Assembly: GCF_019645875.1 (NCBI RefSeq)
Contig: NZ_CP081000.1
Span: forward strand, 5,888,417 to 5,952,416
Length of the DNA stretch: 64,000 nt
Reading direction: 5' to 3'
From: Mycolicibacterium senegalense
GTDB lineage: Bacteria > Actinomycetota > Actinomycetes > Mycobacteriales > Mycobacteriaceae
The stretch's first letter is position 1. Every line of letters begins with the position of its first letter. Shown here one piece after another: positions 34,087 to 42,298 of this stretch. The notes beneath the pieces are model-generated. The model searched no databases. It was not told the DNA's origin and saw only the letters and a program-made list of their open reading frames with translations. The translations under genes were made by a program, and so were the position numbers.

Positions 34087-34751
34087 GCGCCGGGCACCGC
34101 GCCCGGCGCCCGCACCACCATCGGCACCGCGGGGAAGTACGTCGCCATCTCCGCCCGACACTTACGCAGGGCAGCGGTGCCGTAACCGCGCTTGCGGAAG
34201 TCCGGGTGGATCCAGATCCGGACGTTGACCTCGCCGTGGGTCAGCTCGCCGAACACCATCCCGACCTTCTGGTCGCCCTCCAACGCCACGAACCAGGCGG
34301 CCTCTTCGGCGTCCACCCGGCCCAGGGCAGCCCGGATCTCGTCGTCGACGTCGGAGGCGGGCGCGCCCGATCCGTCCCCGGAGGCGCCCACGTCGGTGGT
34401 TCGGGCGACGAAGATGTCGCGATCGGTATCGGCGGAGAACGCCCGCAACTGAAGCGATTCACCCGAGGCCGCCGGACGCTCGGACACGGTGAAGCTGAGC
34501 TGGCTGTTCAAATCGTCGAGTTCGGCGGCGATCGCCTTCCGCGAATCCTTGGTGATCTGTGCGAACGACAACCCCACCACCGCTTCCGACGCCACATGTG
34601 ACGTGCCGAGCAGCTGGGCAACCGCCTCGACGGCGCCCGCGCGATCGTCGGCCTCCACGATCACGTCGAGCACTTCGTGGCGCCGGTTGAGGGCGTTGAG
34701 CAGAGCGTCGGCGATTTCGCGCCGGGCCGCGGCTTTGTCGTGATCGGTCAT
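34083..34751 (-). CDS. GNAT acetyltransferase with an N-terminal GyrA-like helical segment
   Basis: This 222-residue protein has two parts. Residues about 9-85 (REIADALLNALNRRHEVLDV then IVEADDRAGAVEAVAQLLGT, and VVGLSFAQITKDSRKAIAAE) closely follow the helical tail of DNA gyrase subunit A, where the pattern is LL-AL--IDEVI--IR with QA-AIL-M-L. The rest is a GNAT fold ending VRIWIHPDFRKRGYGTAALR, the acetyl-CoA loop. The enzyme should transfer an acetyl group; the target is unknown. The gyrase-like part may be a dimerisation or DNA-topology-mimic module. It has a leaderless start and converges on the TetR gene with a 4-base overlap. Confidence 0.8.
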   Translation of the reverse strand: MTDHDKAAARREIADALLNALNRRHEVLDVIVEADDRAGAVEAVAQLLGTSHVASEAVVGLSFAQITKDSRKAIAAELDDLNSQLSFTVSERPAASGESLQLRAFSADTDRDIFVARTTDVGASGDGSGAPASDVDDEIRAALGRVDAEEAAWFVALEGDQKVGMVFGELTHGEVNVRIWIHPDFRKRGYGTAALRKCRAEMATYFPAVPMVVRAPGAVPGA

Positions 34752-34757
34752 ACCGCG

Positions 34758-34763
34758 AGAGTA
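34758..34763 (-). promoter_or_regulatory. -10 box TACTCT, leaderless start at 34751
   Basis: On the minus strand TACTCT ends 6 bases before the ATG at 34751. There is no ribosome-binding site. Confidence 0.5.
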
Positions 34764-34801
34764 GATCAGCACGGCGCGCTCTGTGCAGACCAATTCTGCG
34801 C

Positions 34802-34960
34802 TCAGAGTCGGTCCATTTCGCGCGCCATCTCCGACCACTCGAAATAGATCAACCGCGATGCGCACTCGAAAGGATGGCGGCCGTGGTCATGACCGTCGAT
34901 CGCCCGTTGCCAGGGTTGGCGGGCAGCCCTCTTCGGGCGTGATGAGGTGAATGAGAACAT
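34802..34960 (-). CDS. possible small protein, 52 residues
   Basis: The frame MFSFTSSRPKRAARQPWQRA continues through HDHGRHPFECASRLIYFEWS to EMAREMDRL. It has a balanced composition unlike shadow frames, with AAGGGGG about 8 bases before ATG 34960. No family is recognised. It occupies the middle of the 404-base space between the GNAT and LuxR genes; the rest of that space (34752-34801 and 34961-35155) shows only promoter-like AT-richer DNA near 35070-35095. Confidence 0.4.
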   Translation of the reverse strand: MFSFTSSRPKRAARQPWQRAIDGHDHGRHPFECASRLIYFEWSEMAREMDRL

Positions 34961-35155
34961 GGCGGAGCCCCCTTCGCTAGCTCGGTTGTCGGCAGCCCTG
35001 CCGTCGACGGCGAGCGCCAACCATCTCCGCAGAAAACCATCCCGCTCGCGCTGAAACATCATCCATCCGGTTGATGTTGGTTTGGTTTACTCTGGCGTCA
35101 GGGGCCCGGCAATGCCCGGCAGATCCACAGCTATCGACCCGGCAAGTACTCACAT

Positions 35156-36292
35156 GTGCCCAACGACGACGAACGAAGCGGGATCCGTGCCATGTTCACG
35201 GTCGAAGGATTCTCGCGCCTGGTAGCCGGCATCTACGCCGCCGCGATCGCTCCCCAGCACTGGGAGTCGACCATCCGCGACATCGGCCGCACCATCGGCG
35301 GCAACGGTGGCGCGTTGCTCTCCGCCGAGAAGTCTGTCTGGTCGATCCAGAATTCGATCCTTCCCGCGGGTGCGGCGGCCAGCTATGCCGCCTACTACCA
35401 CCAGCTCGACGCGCCGATGGCCGCGGTGGAAAAGGGTGCGGTGGGCACGGTGCGCACCGGAACGGAGCTGGTCATCCCGATTCGGCAGTCGGAGTTCTAC
35501 ACCGATTGGCTGCACCCCCACGAGTTGGAGGACGGGCTGTTCATCCGGTTGTCGCGCGGCTCCCATCCCGGGTGCTTCCTGCTGCACTCCTCCGATCGGT
35601 CCGAGCCGTTCGGCACGAGGGAGCGGATCCGTCAGTTCAGCGGCTTGGTCCCGCATCTGCAGCAGGCCCTGAGAGCCCAGGGCGCCCTCGAGAACTTCGC
35701 CCACGAGGATGCCGACCTGCACGCCGCGCTCGACTCGGTGGACCACGGCATCGTCGTGGTGGGACCCAACGCGCAGGTGCTCAACCTCAACGCGGAGGCC
35801 GAGAAAGCCTTGCGCGGCGATGACGGGCTGCGGATCACGTCCGGTCGTCTCACCGCGGTCAACGCCACGACCAACCGGACCCTCAACCGCGCCCTCCAGT
35901 CTGCTCTGACCGGCACCTCCGACAACATTCGCGGTGGCTACTCGTTCACGGTCCAAAGACCCTCGGACACAAGACCGTTCGTCCTGCACATCCTGCCGTT
36001 GCACCGACACGAGGAACCGGACCGGCGACGCGCCCTGGTGGTACTGGTCGATCCGGCGCACGAACCAGAACCCAGCACGGCACTTCTGCAACGCCTGTAC
36101 CACCTGACCCGAACCGAGGCCGACATCGCGCTGCGAGTCGCCCACGGCGCCGAGCCCAAACACATCGCCGAGGAACTCTCGATCTCGATCACCACCGTGC
36201 GCACCCATCTGCACCGGGTTTTCGACAAGACCGACACCCACCGCCAGGTAGAGCTGGTGCGGCTGCTGCTCACGCTGCACCCGGTCGCCTGA
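35156..36292 (+). CDS. LuxR-family helix-turn-helix regulator with a sensory N-terminus
   Basis: Up to 378 residues. The C-terminus (about 318-375) is a LuxR DNA-binding domain, LTRTEADIALRVAHGAEPKH then IAEELSISITTVRTHLHRVF. The N-terminal 200 residues are a PAS/GAF-like sensor (ALDSVDHGIVVVGPNAQVLN then LNAEAEKALRGDDGL). GTG 35156 gives the full frame, but ATG 35192 is equally possible with GGGA upstream. It stands alone, divergent from the small frame at 34960 and convergent with the PepSY gene. The signal it senses is unknown. Confidence 0.85.
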   Translation: MPNDDERSGIRAMFTVEGFSRLVAGIYAAAIAPQHWESTIRDIGRTIGGNGGALLSAEKSVWSIQNSILPAGAAASYAAYYHQLDAPMAAVEKGAVGTVRTGTELVIPIRQSEFYTDWLHPHELEDGLFIRLSRGSHPGCFLLHSSDRSEPFGTRERIRQFSGLVPHLQQALRAQGALENFAHEDADLHAALDSVDHGIVVVGPNAQVLNLNAEAEKALRGDDGLRITSGRLTAVNATTNRTLNRALQSALTGTSDNIRGGYSFTVQRPSDTRPFVLHILPLHRHEEPDRRRALVVLVDPAHEPEPSTALLQRLYHLTRTEADIALRVAHGAEPKHIAEELSISITTVRTHLHRVFDKTDTHRQVELVRLLLTLHPVA

Positions 36293-36302
36293 GGTAAGCC
36301 GA

Positions 36303-37703
36303 TCAGCTTCGGCGCCGGCCCTGCTTTCGGGATGCGACGATCACGTCGACAACCAGGAACGCCAGCAGGCTCAACCCGAAAAGCGGCAGGGCCCAGCCGA
36401 TGACAATTGCGATGACAACGACGGCCACACCGCCCCACGGCGGCAACTGGCGCAGCGCCCCACGCAGCGGCGGCCGGCCCACCGCCCAGGCCGAACCACG
36501 GGTGGGCCTGCGCTGCCACCACATTCGGTAGCCACGCACGATGACGGTGATCAGCCCGACCATGGTGAGGGCCAGCACGACCTGGTTGGCAATCCCGAAC
36601 AAGAGACCCATATGGGCGTCGATCGTCCAGTCGGTGAGCTTGGCCAGCAGCGGCCACTGCGCGAAGTTCACCCGGTCGGTCACCTTGCCGGAATCAGGGT
36701 CTACGGCGATCTCGTCGGCGCGGGTGGGCCAATCACGTTTACGCTCAGCCACTTTCCACGCCTGGCCGGTTTCGGTCGGCGGGTACATCCACATCGGGCC
36801 ACGTAACCCGGCCTGTTCGGCCGCGCGCAGCACGGTGTCCGCCCCGCGCGGGTCGGAGCGGCCGCCGTGGTGGCCGTGATGCGCGGCCTCGGCGGTGTCA
36901 CCGGACAGCGAGGTGTCGACGGCAGGCGCCGTGGTGTTCAGCTGCGCCTGGATGCCGTTGACCGTCTCCCCCGCGTAACGAGACCAGGTGATACCCGATA
37001 CCGACAAAGCCAGCAGGACCGCCACCGTCCACACCCCCACCGCGCCGTGCCAGGACAGGGTGCGGCGACGACCTGACGCGCTGCGGTCGGGCAGAACCAG
37101 GCCTCGCATCCCGCGGTTCTCCCGGCGCCGCATGATCCACAGGGCGAGCCCGGCCAGCGCGATCACCCACATCCAACTGGCCGCCAGCTCGCTGTAGTTG
37201 CGGCCGAAAGCGCCGAGATGCAGGTTACGGTGCAACTCGTCGAACCAGGCCCGCAGCGGCATCCACTGGCCGTAGGTCGTCAGCGCGCCCCGCACCTCAC
37301 CGGTGTACGGGTCGACGAACACGGTGCGCGAGTAGTCCGGGGGGATGTCTTTGAACTCCGGTCCCACCACCAGCCGGATCTGAGTCGTCTCGTCGGCTTC
37401 CACCGGCGGACGGATGCTTTCCACCGTGCCCTCGGGATGGGCGTGGCGGGCCGCAGCCACCTGGTCGGCCAGCGGGATGCGCTCGGACCCCACCTGCTCG
37501 ACCGTCAGCTCGTGCCGGTAGACCAACGTGTCGATCTGCGGGATCAGGGCGTAGAGCAGACCGGTGACAGCCGCTATCAAGATGAACGGACCGACGAAAA
37601 CGCCGGCGTAGAAGTGCAGGCGCACCAGTAATGCGCGGTACGAATGGGTTCGGGCGCAGGGAGAAGATTCCTCGCGCAGTTGATCGTCGGGGGTGATGGT
37701 CAT
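36303..37703 (-). CDS. PepSY-associated membrane protein (iron-regulated membrane protein family)
   Basis: This 466-residue protein has about four membrane helices, the first being AGVFVGPFILIAAVTGLLYA near residue 37. Conserved His residues lie next to the helices (HRNLHLGAFGRNYSELAASW and LSWHGAVGVWTVAVLL), and a second His set occurs in DWTIDAHMGLLFG, consistent with haem or metal handling in the PiuB/COG3182 family. A His-rich stretch EAAHHGHHGGRSDPRG sits in the external loop. ATG 37703 is chosen over a longer frame that is antisense upstream. The usual role is ferric-siderophore reduction or metal stress; here it is inferred. Confidence 0.82.
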   Translation of the reverse strand: MTITPDDQLREESSPCARTHSYRALLVRLHFYAGVFVGPFILIAAVTGLLYALIPQIDTLVYRHELTVEQVGSERIPLADQVAAARHAHPEGTVESIRPPVEADETTQIRLVVGPEFKDIPPDYSRTVFVDPYTGEVRGALTTYGQWMPLRAWFDELHRNLHLGAFGRNYSELAASWMWVIALAGLALWIMRRRENRGMRGLVLPDRSASGRRRTLSWHGAVGVWTVAVLLALSVSGITWSRYAGETVNGIQAQLNTTAPAVDTSLSGDTAEAAHHGHHGGRSDPRGADTVLRAAEQAGLRGPMWMYPPTETGQAWKVAERKRDWPTRADEIAVDPDSGKVTDRVNFAQWPLLAKLTDWTIDAHMGLLFGIANQVVLALTMVGLITVIVRGYRMWWQRRPTRGSAWAVGRPPLRGALRQLPPWGGVAVVVIAIVIGWALPLFGLSLLAFLVVDVIVASRKQGRRRS

Positions 37704-37812
37704 GGAAATGCCTTCGCGGAAAAGAACTGTGGAATGCGCATGCGGGCGCACAAACGGGTAACGGCCCGTCAATTCGGCGGGCTCAGCAACAAGGTGCAAC
37801 AAGGAAAGGGCG

Positions 37813-38361
37813 TCAGAAGCCCATACCGGGCACCGCCGGCGGTGCCCGCATTCCCAGCCCGGTACGCAGCAGGACAGGCCGCGCGACAACCACATTCGAA
37901 GGCCGCCGGGGCTCATGGATCAATGGGCGGATCCGGGCGGTGGCGAAGATCCGCAGCCAGGTCAGCACCGAAGCGCAGACCACGAACAGATATTCGGCCA
38001 CGCCGATCAGCACACCGAGACCGATGGCAGCAGCGGCATGCATACCGGCCATCGGCGCGGTCAGCAGCGCTTCCGCGTGGTGATGGTGACCGCCGGACAT
38101 CGCCAGCGCGAAGTGGCCGAGCAACTGACCCGCGCCGAGGCCGGCGATCAGCCACCATGTCCTGGCCGAGCGGGTCTGCAGGTTCAGGCCACCTACCGCA
38201 GCACCGAGCGCCGCGCACAGCAACAACAGCACGATCAGCGGACTGCCCGCCGGCGCCGTGCCGCCGGCCGCGGTGTGCGCGACCGTTGCGGTGAGCGCCG
38301 AACACGCACCCACCAGGCCGCCGCGCAGCCGCGCAGCGTGACTGGCAGCAGGCGTGCTCAC
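37813..38361 (-). CDS. multi-pass membrane protein with a GGHHHH loop
   Basis: A 182-residue protein with four to five hydrophobic segments (GSPLIVLLLLCAALGAAVGG, WWLIAGLGAGQLLGHFALAM, MHAAAAIGLGVLIGVAEYLF). The loop SGGHHHHAEAL between helices could bind copper, nickel or another metal. No named family was recognised. The GTG start at 38361 has TAAGAT 7 bases upstream, indicating a leaderless transcript. It lies 109 bases downstream, in the same direction, from the PepSY gene's 5' end, so the two may be co-transcribed as membrane metal-handling genes; this is inference. Confidence 0.65.
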   Translation of the reverse strand: MSTPAASHAARLRGGLVGACSALTATVAHTAAGGTAPAGSPLIVLLLLCAALGAAVGGLNLQTRSARTWWLIAGLGAGQLLGHFALAMSGGHHHHAEALLTAPMAGMHAAAAIGLGVLIGVAEYLFVVCASVLTWLRIFATARIRPLIHEPRRPSNVVVARPVLLRTGLGMRAPPAVPGMGF

Positions 38362-38368
38362 CTGCGGA

Positions 38369-38374
38369 ATCTTA
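38369..38374 (-). promoter_or_regulatory. -10 box TAAGAT, leaderless start at 38361
   Basis: On the minus strand TAAGAT ends 7 bases before the GTG at 38361. Confidence 0.5.
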
Positions 38375-38382
38375 CGGCTGCC

Positions 38383-38388
38383 TACAGT
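38383..38388 (+). promoter_or_regulatory. -10 box TACAGT, leaderless start at 38396
   Basis: TACAGT ends 7 bases before GTG 38396. Two leaderless promoters diverge here within 34 bases. Confidence 0.5.
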
Positions 38389-38395
38389 GGGCGGC

Positions 38396-39049
38396 GTGGC
38401 TGGCCGGGCATACGAGCAGTACGACTTGATCGCCGAGGCGTACGCCCGGACCTTTGCCGGCCAGTTCGACGACCGCCCGCTCGATCGAGCAATCCTGCGG
38501 TCCTTCGCGGAGCTGGTCTTGCAGGGCGGCGGTGTCACCGTGCTGGACGCGGGGTGCGGCCCCGGGGAGGCGACCACCGAGCTCTCCGCGTGCGGGCTTG
38601 CGGCCCAGGGCGTCGACGGCTCTGCTGCGATGGTGGGCCTGGCCCGGCAGCGGTGCCCCGAGCTGCGGTTTCAGACCGCGGACATGTTCGCTCTCCCGCA
38701 TGAGGCGGGAGCCTTCGATGCGGTGTGCGCGTGGTATTCGATCATTCACAGCCCTGCCGAGACCTTGCCCGAACTGTTCACCGAATTTCGCCGGGTCCTG
38801 ACTGATCCTGGATGGTTACTACTGGCATTCCAGACCGACGGCGAGACTGCGGTCTACGACCATGCCTTCGGCCGGGACGTCGAGTTGACGTTCCTGCGCC
38901 ACCACGTGGCCACGGTCTGCGCCGCCCTGGAGCGATCCGGGTTCACCGTGTATTCGACCACCACGCGAGCCCGGCAGGTGCAGCTGGATGAGCCCACGTC
39001 CCAGGCCATGGTGATCGCGCAGACCAGGCCTGGAACGTATCAGGCTTGA
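38396..39049 (+). CDS. class I SAM-dependent methyltransferase
   Basis: A 217-residue methyltransferase. The SAM motif VTVLDAGCGPGEATTELSAC is near residues 47-66, followed by GVDGSAAMVGLARQRCPELR and the post-motif FDAVCAWYSIIHSPAETLPE. The family includes ubiquinone-type and small-molecule methyltransferases; the acceptor is unknown. GTG 38396 fits the leaderless promoter; GTG 38387 is possible. Its stop codon lies inside the promoter-operator of the ArsR gene, so expression of the two may interfere. Confidence 0.82.
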   Translation: MAGRAYEQYDLIAEAYARTFAGQFDDRPLDRAILRSFAELVLQGGGVTVLDAGCGPGEATTELSACGLAAQGVDGSAAMVGLARQRCPELRFQTADMFALPHEAGAFDAVCAWYSIIHSPAETLPELFTEFRRVLTDPGWLLLAFQTDGETAVYDHAFGRDVELTFLRHHVATVCAALERSGFTVYSTTTRARQVQLDEPTSQAMVIAQTRPGTYQA

Positions 39050-39075
39050 CTTATATAAGTAGGTGCTTTTACTCT
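39046..39075 (+). promoter_or_regulatory. promoter TTGACT-N18-TACTCT with palindromic ArsR operator
   Basis: The -35 TTGACT is at 39046-39051 and the -10 TACTCT at 39070-39075, six bases before the GTG at 39082. The perfect palindrome ACTTATATAAGT (39049-39060) covers the -35 box, so an ArsR dimer would repress its own leaderless operon. The TGA of the upstream methyltransferase (39047-39049) lies within it. Confidence 0.7.
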
Positions 39076-39081
39076 GGGCTG

Positions 39082-39432
39082 GTGCACGCCTTCGACATCC
39101 TCGGAGACCCGGTGCGCAGGCGGATCCTCGAGCTCCTCCACGACGGCGAGAAACCTTCCGGCGCCATCACCGAGGTGATCCGCGCCGAGTTCGGGATCAG
39201 CCAGCCTGCCGTTTCGCAACACCTCAAGGTGTTGCGGGACAACGGTTTCGCCACTGTGCGGTCCGAAGGCACGCGCCGCCTGTACAGCGTCGACACCGCC
39301 CCGCTGCGTGAGGTCGACCAGTGGCTGGAACGGTTCCGGCGTAACTGGACACCACACCTGGATGCGCTGGCGACCGAGATCGCGCGCGGCAAGCGACAGC
39401 GCCGAAATACGACGAACAAGGAGACCTCATGA
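39082..39432 (+). CDS. ArsR-family repressor of an SRPBCC gene
   Basis: This 116-residue winged-helix protein reads FDILGDPVRRRILELLHDGE then ISQPAVSQHLKVLRDNGFAT, the ArsR pattern, with no metal-binding cysteines. It belongs to the group paired with AHSA1/SRPBCC genes, which sense something other than metal. The GTG start has the promoter and palindrome described at 39046. Its stop overlaps the next gene's ATG (ATGA), so repressor and SRPBCC protein are one translational unit. Confidence 0.9.
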   Translation: MHAFDILGDPVRRRILELLHDGEKPSGAITEVIRAEFGISQPAVSQHLKVLRDNGFATVRSEGTRRLYSVDTAPLREVDQWLERFRRNWTPHLDALATEIARGKRQRRNTTNKETS

Positions 39433-40064
39433 TCGACGTCCAGCACCAGCTCAACTCCGTGCGCCGCAGCGTAGGCCGCAAGATGTTCGAAGCCCGTGAG
39501 GCTCGGGTCGTCAGCGTCAGCCAGACCTATGACACCGACGCCGCCGATCTGTGGGATGCCTGCACCAGCCTGGAGCGGATCCCCCGCTGGTTCCTGCCCA
39601 TCACCGGCGATCTGCGGGTGGGCGGGCGTTTCCAGCTCGAAGGGAACGCCTCCGGCGAGGTGCTGACCTGCGAACCGCCCCGATCGTTCACGACGACATG
39701 GGAGTCCATGGGCGCCACCAGCTGGGTCGAGGTCACCATCACCGAGGCCGGGGAGAACCGGACCACGTTCACCCTGGACCACATCATGCACGTCGACGAT
39801 GACGACGAATTCTGGTTGCAGTTCGGCCCTGGGGCCACCGGAGTCGGTTGGGACTCCGGGCTTCTCGGTCTCGCCGGCTACCTCAGTGGCGGCGACCGCA
39901 TCACCCCCGAGGAAGGCGCGGCCTGGGCAGCCGGCGAAGAGGGTCGCGGATTCATGACCGCGGCCAGCGAACTCTGGTACCAGGCCGATCTGGCCGCCGG
40001 CGAGGATCCGGGCCAGGCCCGCGCCGCCGCGGACCGCACCGCTGCGGCCTACACCGGAGCCTGA
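39429..40064 (+). CDS. SRPBCC/AHSA1-family ligand-binding protein
   Basis: A 211-residue START-like protein that would hold a hydrophobic ligand in a helix-grip fold. Motifs: YDTDAADLWDACTSLERIPR, then WFLPITGDLRVGGRFQLEGN and TTWESMGATSWVEVTITEAG, as in AHSA1 proteins. It is coupled to the ArsR repressor and is its likely target, an arrangement common in actinobacteria. The ligand and function are not known. Confidence 0.88.
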   Translation: MIDVQHQLNSVRRSVGRKMFEAREARVVSVSQTYDTDAADLWDACTSLERIPRWFLPITGDLRVGGRFQLEGNASGEVLTCEPPRSFTTTWESMGATSWVEVTITEAGENRTTFTLDHIMHVDDDDEFWLQFGPGATGVGWDSGLLGLAGYLSGGDRITPEEGAAWAAGEEGRGFMTAASELWYQADLAAGEDPGQARAAADRTAAAYTGA

Positions 40065-40077
40065 CCCGGCCTCGCCG

Positions 40078-40083
40078 TACCCT
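40078..40083 (+). promoter_or_regulatory. -10 box TACCCT, leaderless start at 40090
   Basis: TACCCT ends 6 bases before GTG 40090, and there is no ribosome-binding site. Confidence 0.45.
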
Positions 40084-40089
40084 GTCGGT

Positions 40090-40575
40090 GTGCCTGACCT
40101 CCACCCGAACCTGACCGCGCTGGCTCCCCTGCTCGGCACCTGGGCCGGTCGCGGCGCCGGTGAATACCCGACGATCGAATCGTTCGAGTACCTCGAAGAG
40201 ATCACCTTCGACCACGTCGGCAAGCCGTTTTTGACCTACAGCCAACGCACCAAGGCCCGCGACGACGGCCGGCCCCTGCACGCCGAGACCGGATACCTGC
40301 GGGCCCCGGAGCCCGGGCGCGTCGAATGGGTACTGGCCCATCCGACCGGCATCACCGAGATCCAGGAGGGCACGGTGCGCGCGGATGGCGCACGCATCGA
40401 CATGGAACTGACCGCGACCACCATCGGCCTGACCGCGTCAGCCAAAAACGTTGCGGCACTGTCACGTTCGATACAGGTCGACGGCGACAAGCTGACGTAC
40501 AGCCTGCAGATGGGCGCGGTCGGCCGGCCACTGCAACACCACCTCTCCGCCACCCTGACCAGGAAGACCGCATGA
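40090..40575 (+). CDS. nitrobindin-like (heme-binding, THAP4-like) beta-barrel protein
   Basis: A 161-residue protein of the nitrobindin family (ten-stranded barrel, formerly called fatty-acid-binding-like, DUF1794). GTWAGRG is at 16-22, the family signature, with EYPTIESFEYLEEITFDHVG following. The C-terminal haem-ligand region LQHHLSATL carries His150 and His151. Family members bind ferric haem and isomerise peroxynitrite to nitrate. The next gene overlaps by four bases (ATGA), so both are in one operon. Confidence 0.88.
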   Translation: MPDLHPNLTALAPLLGTWAGRGAGEYPTIESFEYLEEITFDHVGKPFLTYSQRTKARDDGRPLHAETGYLRAPEPGRVEWVLAHPTGITEIQEGTVRADGARIDMELTATTIGLTASAKNVAALSRSIQVDGDKLTYSLQMGAVGRPLQHHLSATLTRKTA

Positions 40576-41807
40576 GCCAAGACGGCAAGATCACCCTGCC
40601 CGCAGACCTGGACTCTGTCACCGACATCGGCGAGGAGGACCACTCGGAGATCGACCCGAGGGCCGTCGAGCGGATCTGGGAATCGGTCCGGCACTGGTAC
40701 GGCTCCGGCATGCACCCGGCCATCCAGGTGTGCCTGCGGCGCAACGGAAAAACCGTGCTCAACCGGGCCATCGGCCACGGCTGGGGCAACGGCCCCACCG
40801 ATGCACCGGATGCCGAGAAGATCCCCGTCACCACGCAGACCCCGTTCTGCGTCTACTCGGCGGCCAAGGCGATCAGCACGACCGTGGTGCACATGCTCGT
40901 CGAGCAAGGGCACTTCTCCCTCGACGACCGGGTCTGCGACTACCTGCCCAACTACACCAGTCACGGCAAGGACCGCACCACCATCCGGCACGTGATCACC
41001 CACAGCGCCGGTGTCCCCATCCACACCGGGCCGCGCCCGGACGTCACGCGCGTCGACGACAGCGAGTACACCCGCGAACAGCTGGCCCTGCTCAAACCGG
41101 TGTACCGGCCCGGCCTCGTGCACATCTACCACGGCCTGACCTGGGGTCCGCTGGTCCGTGAGATCGTCTCGGCCGCCACCGGCCGCAACATCCGTGACAT
41201 CCTGGCGGACGAGATCCTCAACCCCCTGGGGTTCCGCTGGACCAATTACGGCGTTGCCCCGGAAGAGGTTCCGCTGGTGGCACCCAGCCACGTCACCGGC
41301 AAACCGCTGCCGGCGCCCATCGCCGCGGCGTTCCGGGCCGCAGTGGGCGGGACGCTGGATCGCATCATCCCGCTCAGCAACACCCCGCTGTTCCTCACCA
41401 GTGTCATCCCGTCGTCGACCACCGTCTCCAACGCCGATGAGCTGTCGCGGTTCGCCGAAATCCTGCGCCGCGGAGGCGAACTCGACGGAGTCCGAATCAT
41501 GAAGCCCGAGACCTTGCAGGCCGCGACGACCCCGTGCCGGCGGATGCGCCCCGACGTGGCGACCGGCCTCAAGCCGATGCGCTGGGGCACCGGGTACATG
41601 CTCGGCGGGAAGCGCTTCGGGCCCTTCGGCCGCAACACCCCCTCGGCGTTCGGACACACGGGCCTGGTCGACATCGCGGTGTGGGCCGACCCACAGCGCA
41701 GCCTGTCCGCCGCGGTCGTGAGCAGCGGCAAGCCGGGGGCACATCTGGAAGCCAATCGGTACCCGGCGGTGCTGAACCGGATCGCGGCCGAGATCCCGAT
41801 CGGCTGA
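40572..41807 (+). CDS. beta-lactamase-fold serine hydrolase (esterase family VIII-like)
   Basis: This 411-residue hydrolase has the beta-lactamase S-x-x-K motif as SAAK at 96-99 (FCVYSAAKAI), TIRHVITHSAGVPIH further on, and FGHTGLVDIAVWADP in the position of the usual KTG-like motif. No signal peptide is seen, so it is cytoplasmic or non-classically exported. Similar proteins are carboxylesterases or lipases rather than true beta-lactamases, as with mycobacterial LipL/LipD-type enzymes. The ATG overlaps the upstream stop (ATGA), coupling it to the nitrobindin-like protein. Confidence 0.87.
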   Translation: MSQDGKITLPADLDSVTDIGEEDHSEIDPRAVERIWESVRHWYGSGMHPAIQVCLRRNGKTVLNRAIGHGWGNGPTDAPDAEKIPVTTQTPFCVYSAAKAISTTVVHMLVEQGHFSLDDRVCDYLPNYTSHGKDRTTIRHVITHSAGVPIHTGPRPDVTRVDDSEYTREQLALLKPVYRPGLVHIYHGLTWGPLVREIVSAATGRNIRDILADEILNPLGFRWTNYGVAPEEVPLVAPSHVTGKPLPAPIAAAFRAAVGGTLDRIIPLSNTPLFLTSVIPSSTTVSNADELSRFAEILRRGGELDGVRIMKPETLQAATTPCRRMRPDVATGLKPMRWGTGYMLGGKRFGPFGRNTPSAFGHTGLVDIAVWADPQRSLSAAVVSSGKPGAHLEANRYPAVLNRIAAEIPIG

Positions 41808-41808
41808 C

Positions 41809-42249
41809 TCAGCGCAACTTCTCGCCGTAGACCCGCTCGACGGTCAGCTTCATCAGCACCCGGCGGTCGGACACCATCACCGACCGGTACTCGTCCCAGT
41901 CGGGATGTTCGCCCGCGGCGCTGCGGTAGTAGTCGACCAGTGCCCGAACCTCGGGGCCGTGCGGATCGGTGCCCGGGCCGGTCAACGTCACCGCTCCCTC
42001 CGCGGTCGCCCAGGCCCAGCCGTCGGCACTGGTCACCTCAAGCGCCGCGCGGGGGTCGCGACGCAGGTTGGCCGTCTTGGCGCGCCCGTCGGTCATCGAC
42101 ACGTAGATGACTCCGGCGGCCCGGTCGTAGAACGGCGTCACCGGCGACAGCTGCGGCATACCGGAGGCCTTGATGGTGGCCAACACGCCCAACCGGGCCT
42201 CGGCCAGTAGGTCATGCGGGTCGAACGAGTTAGATGAGGTGGCGGTCAC
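41809..42249 (-). CDS. PPOX-class F420-dependent oxidoreductase
   Basis: A 146-residue split-barrel protein of the F420/PPOX family (Rv1155-like). Features: LLAEARLGVLATIKASGMPQ then LSPVTPFYDRAAGVIYVSMT, and KTANLRRDPRAALEVTSADG for cofactor binding. GTG 42249 gives an N-terminus TATSSNSFDPHDL; TTG 42261 would add four residues. It converges on the esterase gene with one base between the stops and is divergent from the carboxyltransferase gene. The substrate is unknown. Confidence 0.87.
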   Translation of the reverse strand: MTATSSNSFDPHDLLAEARLGVLATIKASGMPQLSPVTPFYDRAAGVIYVSMTDGRAKTANLRRDPRAALEVTSADGWAWATAEGAVTLTGPGTDPHGPEVRALVDYYRSAAGEHPDWDEYRSVMVSDRRVLMKLTVERVYGEKLR

Positions 42250-42298
42250 ATGTGTGCGCAACCTCAGGCCGCCCGCCCGCTATTCCAGGAGCCTGCCG

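Noticed and set aside
37704..37916. 71-residue extension of the PepSY protein
   Set aside because: The extension has no transmembrane or family sequence and overlaps the next gene; ATG 37703 is the natural start.
42170..42298. 43-residue extension of the carboxyltransferase
   Set aside because: It is antisense to the PPOX gene, and CCAGGAG precedes ATG 42299.
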